The position numbers and the translations under genes were made by a program. Shown here piece after piece: positions 22,957 to 25,442 of a stretch of DNA of 25,442 bases. Numbering within the stretch: the first letter of the stretch is position 1; each line of letters opens with the position of its first letter. The notes below the pieces were generated by a model, which was not told the origin of the DNA, did no database searches, and was given only the letters and a program-made list of their open reading frames with translations. This stretch comes from an uncultured Eubacteriales bacterium (GTDB taxonomy: Bacteria; Bacillota; Clostridia; Oscillospirales; Butyricicoccaceae), in contig CAJUIK010000024.1 in the NCBI GenBank assembly GCA_910585875.1, positions 1 to 25,442 of the forward strand, read 5' to 3'.

Positions 22957-23860
22957 ACACCAGGGGATGCGGTGCGACGTCTTCATCGCTCAGCAGAGCG
23001 GCCTTTCCCGCAGCGTCGTCCAGAGGCTGATAGAGCAGGGGCAGGCGCGGCTCAACGGCGCCGCCGCCGGTAAAAAAACGCAGATTCAGCCCGGCGACCA
23101 GGTGGAGCTGCTGCTGCCCGGCCCCAAACCCGCTCAAGCCCAGCCGGAGGAAATCCCGCTGGACATCGTTTATGAAGACCAGGATGTAGTGGCGGTCAAC
23201 AAGCCCAAGGGCATGGTGGTGCATCCGGCGGCGGGCAACGAAGAGGGCACGCTGGTCAACGCTCTGCTGGCCCATTGCGGCGATTCTCTTTCCGGCGTAG
23301 GGGGGGAAACCCGGCCGGGCATCGTCCACCGTATTGATAAAGACACCAGCGGCTTGCTGATTGTGGCCAAAAACGACCAGGCCCATCAGGCGCTGGCCGC
23401 CCAGTTGGCCGACCATTCCCTGTATCGGGAATATGAGGCCGTTGTGTTGGGCGCGCTGAAGGACGACCAGGGAACTGTCGACGCCCCCATTGGCCGCAGC
23501 GCCAAGGATCGAAAAAAAATGGCCGTGGCTGCTCGAGAAGGCCGTCGGGCCGTGACTCATTACCAAGTACTGGGTCGATACCCCGGATATACCCATGTGC
23601 GGTGCCGACTGGAAACCGGGCGGACCCACCAGATTCGGGTTCATATGGCCTCCATCGGCCATCCCATCGCCGGGGATCCTCTCTATGGGCGGAAGGGAGA
23701 TCGGTCCGGCCTGGACAGCCAATGTCTCCATGCCCGGCGGCTGGTCTTCCGCCATCCGCGGGACGGGCGGGAAATGGCGCTGGAATGCCCTCTGCCGCCG
23801 GAATTTGCGGCGTTTCTTGGGAAATTGCGGCGTCTGGCCGGCGCGGAGGAGGAGATATAA
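22925..23860 (+). CDS. RluD-family ribosomal RNA pseudouridine synthase
   Basis: Converts uridine to pseudouridine in 23S rRNA (RluA/RluC/RluD family, ylyB in Bacillus); 311 aa. An S4 RNA-binding domain occupies about 15-65 (SGLSRSVVQRLIEQGQARLNG). The catalytic domain begins with DIVYEDQDVVAVNKPKGMVVHPA, and the catalytic motif is GIVHRIDKDTSGLLIVAK (D138). It closes with CRLETGRTHQIRVHMASIGHPIAGDPLYG, typical of the family. Start ATG 22925 lies within the end of lspA and has GGAGGAG 7 bases upstream. The specific uridines modified cannot be inferred from the sequence alone. A small membrane-protein gene begins one base after the stop. Confidence 0.94.
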   Translation: MEIKNLKAGPEHQGMRCDVFIAQQSGLSRSVVQRLIEQGQARLNGAAAGKKTQIQPGDQVELLLPGPKPAQAQPEEIPLDIVYEDQDVVAVNKPKGMVVHPAAGNEEGTLVNALLAHCGDSLSGVGGETRPGIVHRIDKDTSGLLIVAKNDQAHQALAAQLADHSLYREYEAVVLGALKDDQGTVDAPIGRSAKDRKKMAVAAREGRRAVTHYQVLGRYPGYTHVRCRLETGRTHQIRVHMASIGHPIAGDPLYGRKGDRSGLDSQCLHARRLVFRHPRDGREMALECPLPPEFAAFLGKLRRLAGAEEEI

Positions 23861-23861
23861 C

Positions 23862-24041
23862 ATGAAACGACAGCTGAAAGGGATTGGGCTGCTTCTTTTT
23901 GGGATACAAACGGCGATCTTTTCCCTGATAGACCCGTGGATTCCCCTGATTGGGGACCCAGGGCGGGTCGCTCTCCCCATTTTGTCGGTTTGCTGCGGCG
24001 CCGCCGGGCTGATTTTGTGTTTTACAGGAAAAACAGAGTGA
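23862..24041 (+). CDS. Small two-segment membrane protein, 59 aa
   Basis: ATG 23862 lies one base after the rluD stop, with GGAGGAGGAG just upstream inside the end of rluD, so it is coupled to that gene. The 59 residues form two hydrophobic segments (about 7-24 and 38-54) joined by a short loop with DPWIPLIGDPG, and a CC pair occurs in the second segment. I do not recognise a family. Hydrophobicity and the ribosome site support a real gene. It is followed 14 bases later by the HAD phosphatase. Confidence 0.65.
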   Translation: MKRQLKGIGLLLFGIQTAIFSLIDPWIPLIGDPGRVALPILSVCCGAAGLILCFTGKTE

Positions 24042-24055
24042 GGGAAGGGGAAGAG

Positions 24056-24874
24056 ATGGGACGGTTTGACGGCGTCATGATTTTGACGGATATGGACGGC
24101 ACTTTGCTGGATTCCCAAAGCCGGCTGAGCCCGGAAAATCGGCGGGCCATTTTGCGGTTTATCCAGCAGGGCGGGCGCTTTTCCGTGGCCACAGGCCGGG
24201 TTAAGCGGGCCATGGAGTATTTTTTGCCCGAGCTACCGCTGAACGCCCCAGCGGTGCTGTTCAACGGCTCGGCGGTCTATGATTTTCAGCAAGGAAAAAC
24301 CGTCTGGGAAAAACCTCTGGATCATGGTCCGGCCCTGATTTTTGCCCAGGATATCATGGCTCGGTTTCCCTGGGCCGGGGTGGAGGTTTTTTTGGCTGAA
24401 GACGAATATGTGGCCCAAAACAGCGACAGAACCCGGCGGCACTTTCAGTTTATCCGTCTGGAGCTGAAAGAGCGGGATATTCTGGAGATTCCCCAGCCTT
24501 GGGTGAAATTTAATCTCACCGGCCAGTCGGAGCAGATGGGGGAACTGGCCGATTACTGCCAGAGTCGGTATGGCGATCGGTATTTTATGCAGTTTTCCAC
24601 CCCTGATTTTTATGAGGTGATGGCGGCCGGCGCCAACAAAGGCGCCGGAGCTCTGGCCGTCTGCCAGATCTGCGGCGTTTCGCCGGACCATCTCTACACG
24701 TTGGGAGACGGGTATAACGACAAAGAGCTGATGGAATGCGCCAGATTGTCCTTTGCGCCGGAGAACGCAGTGGAGCCCATCTGCCGCCTGGCTCATAAAA
24801 TCCTGCCGGACAACGACCGGCATGCCCTGGCCGCCGCCGTCCAGCAGTTGGAGGAACTTTATCCCGAGAAATAA
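24056..24874 (+). CDS. Cof-type HAD-IIB phosphatase
   Basis: A haloacid dehalogenase superfamily hydrolase of the Cof/YbiV type, 272 aa, probably acting on sugar phosphates, nucleotides or cofactors such as PLP or FMN; substrates are not predictable from sequence. Motif I is DMDGTLLD (12-19, nucleophile D12 and acid D14), motif II SVATGR (T46), motif III NKG (K195) and motif IV GDGYNDKEL (D218, D222). The cap domain occupies about 85-185, in the type IIB position. Start ATG 24056 has an AAGGGG ribosome site; an upstream GTG at 24038 is weaker. It ends the operon at a strong hairpin. Confidence 0.93.
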   Translation: MGRFDGVMILTDMDGTLLDSQSRLSPENRRAILRFIQQGGRFSVATGRVKRAMEYFLPELPLNAPAVLFNGSAVYDFQQGKTVWEKPLDHGPALIFAQDIMARFPWAGVEVFLAEDEYVAQNSDRTRRHFQFIRLELKERDILEIPQPWVKFNLTGQSEQMGELADYCQSRYGDRYFMQFSTPDFYEVMAAGANKGAGALAVCQICGVSPDHLYTLGDGYNDKELMECARLSFAPENAVEPICRLAHKILPDNDRHALAAAVQQLEELYPEK

Positions 24875-24914
24875 GCCAAGCGGCAGAGAAATTCTCTCTG
24901 CCGCTTGGGCTTTA
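24875..24914. terminator. Bidirectional terminator between the HAD gene and the CAP-domain gene
   Basis: A perfect 14-bp stem CCAAGCGGCAGAGA/TCTCTGCCGCTTGG (24876-24889 with 24895-24908) with loop AATTC lies immediately after the HAD stop and 21 bases before the end of the convergent CAP gene. T-runs are short: TTT on plus, TTATTT on minus. The stem is strong enough to serve both genes. Confidence 0.85.
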
Positions 24915-24928
24915 CTCGTCGGCTGAAA

Positions 24929-25442
24929 TCAGCCGATGAACAGCTGGGTCCACCCTTGTTGGGCGGTGTAGCCGACACCCATTTGGGTGAATTTTTCGCT
25001 GAGGATATTTTTCCGATGGCCCTCGGAGTTCATCCAGGCGTTGAAGACCTGCTGGGCGGTCTGGTATCCGACTGCGATATTTTCGCCGGCAGTGCGGTAA
25101 GAAATGCCCTTTTCGCCCAATACGGTAAAGCAGCTGCTGCCGTCGGGCCGGTTGTGGGAATAGAGCTGGCTCAGCTCCTGGGCCCGGGTTTGGGCCGCGC
25201 TGTTCAGGGCGCTGGAGGAGCTCAGCGGCTTGAGCCCCGCCTCCGCCCGGGCTTGGTTGACCAGCTTGAGAATCTGGCTGCGCACGGAATCTGCGCTGCT
25301 GGAGCTGGAACCAGAACCGGGTTTCTGGCTGCCGGAATCCCCGTTGTTGGAGGAGCCGGGCTTTTGCTGGCCGCCGGAGTTGGAACCAGAGCCGGGTTTT
25401 TGGCTGCCGGAACCCCCGTTGTTGGAGGAGCCGGGTTTTTGG
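24929..25442 (-). CDS. CAP-domain (SCP/YkwD-like) protein with Ser/Gly/Lys-Pro repeat linker, N-terminus outside window
   Basis: The frame runs open from the right edge to the stop at 24929, so the 5' end is missing. The C-terminal ~118 residues form a CAP/PR-1-like domain as in YkwD: VNQARAEAGLKPL, SHNRPDGSS, TAGENIAVGYQTAQQVFNAWMNSEGHRKNIL and MGVGY, containing the conserved histidine and glutamates of the CAP cavity. Before it (translated from 25286 rightwards) is a low-complexity linker built on QKPGSSNNG and GSGSQKPGSG units in a 25-residue period. Such proteins are usually secreted or surface-attached and, in spore formers, some are spore-coat associated. A GTG at 25285 could be misread as the start, but the linker continues in frame. 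Confidence 0.85.
   Translation of the reverse strand, partial: QKPGSSNNGGSGSQKPGSGSNSGGQQKPGSSNNGDSGSQKPGSGSSSSSADSVRSQILKLVNQARAEAGLKPLSSSSALNSAAQTRAQELSQLYSHNRPDGSSCFTVLGEKGISYRTAGENIAVGYQTAQQVFNAWMNSEGHRKNILSEKFTQMGVGYTAQQGWTQLFIG
25308..25442. repeat. 75-bp tandem repeat within the CAP-protein linker
   Basis: Two copies start at 25308 and 25383; the second is cut by the window end. The 60 bases that can be compared differ at 5 positions. The unit encodes 25 residues and contains an internal sub-repeat (two CCGGG-T-rich blocks per unit, each encoding QKPG). More copies probably lie beyond the window. Confidence 0.85.

Noticed and set aside
1..25442. CRISPR arrays, insertion sequences, prophage or defence islands
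   Set aside because: No direct-repeat/spacer pattern, inverted-repeat-flanked transposase or abrupt composition change is visible; gene content and order are core and continuous.

Overview
The window is a GC-rich chromosomal segment that looks like a spore-forming member of the Clostridia, probably Oscillospirales/Oscillospiraceae-like. The indications are a YpeB germination protein, SepF, DivIVA and YggT (Gram-positive division genes), Firmicutes-like gene order (division genes, then ileS, lspA and rluD), strong Shine-Dalgarno sequences and TTG starts. Species-level identity cannot be read from the sequence. Almost everything is core housekeeping. I see no transposase, integrase, CRISPR array, tRNA or rRNA.

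Layout. (1) Bases 1-503: the 3' end of a membrane-anchored protein gene (transglutaminase/DUF4129-like tail) and a small helical protein, both +. (2) 532-1818: ypeB on -, ending at a terminator hairpin that overlaps the end of the small gene. (3) 2061-6994: a + strand operon of trpS, wecA/tagO, wecB/mnaA, a membrane-anchored protein of unknown function and a soluble PocR-type sensor with a minimal methyl-accepting tip. A strong bidirectional terminator closes it. (4) 7089-8111: a solitary mreB/mbl on -, with its own promoter. (5) 8571-19327: a long run of closely spaced + strand genes behind a very good sigma-A promoter: miaB, mutS, mutL, miaA, hfq, a HlyD-like adaptor, yggS, sepF, yggT, divIVA. 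(6) 19438-24874: ileS, then after a structured 240-bp gap lspA, rluD, a 59-aa membrane protein and a Cof-type HAD phosphatase. (7) 24929 to the end: a CAP-domain protein on -, running off the window with a tandem-repeat linker.

How the genes fit together. WecA and WecB start an undecaprenyl-linked envelope polysaccharide or teichoic acid. MiaA and MiaB act successively on tRNA A37, MutS and MutL carry out mismatch repair, and Hfq handles RNA. YggS/SepF/YggT/DivIVA form the usual division cluster, here lacking the ylmD and ylmH neighbours seen in Bacillus. LspA processes lipoproteins and RluD-type enzymes modify rRNA.

The most interesting unknowns are the HlyD-like adaptor placed between hfq and the division genes without any transporter, the kinase-less PocR/methyl-accepting protein, the anchored protein coupled to wecB, and the hairpin-rich ileS-lspA gap. 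I did not find convincing evidence for a wholly new system. These are leads inside an otherwise ordinary region.
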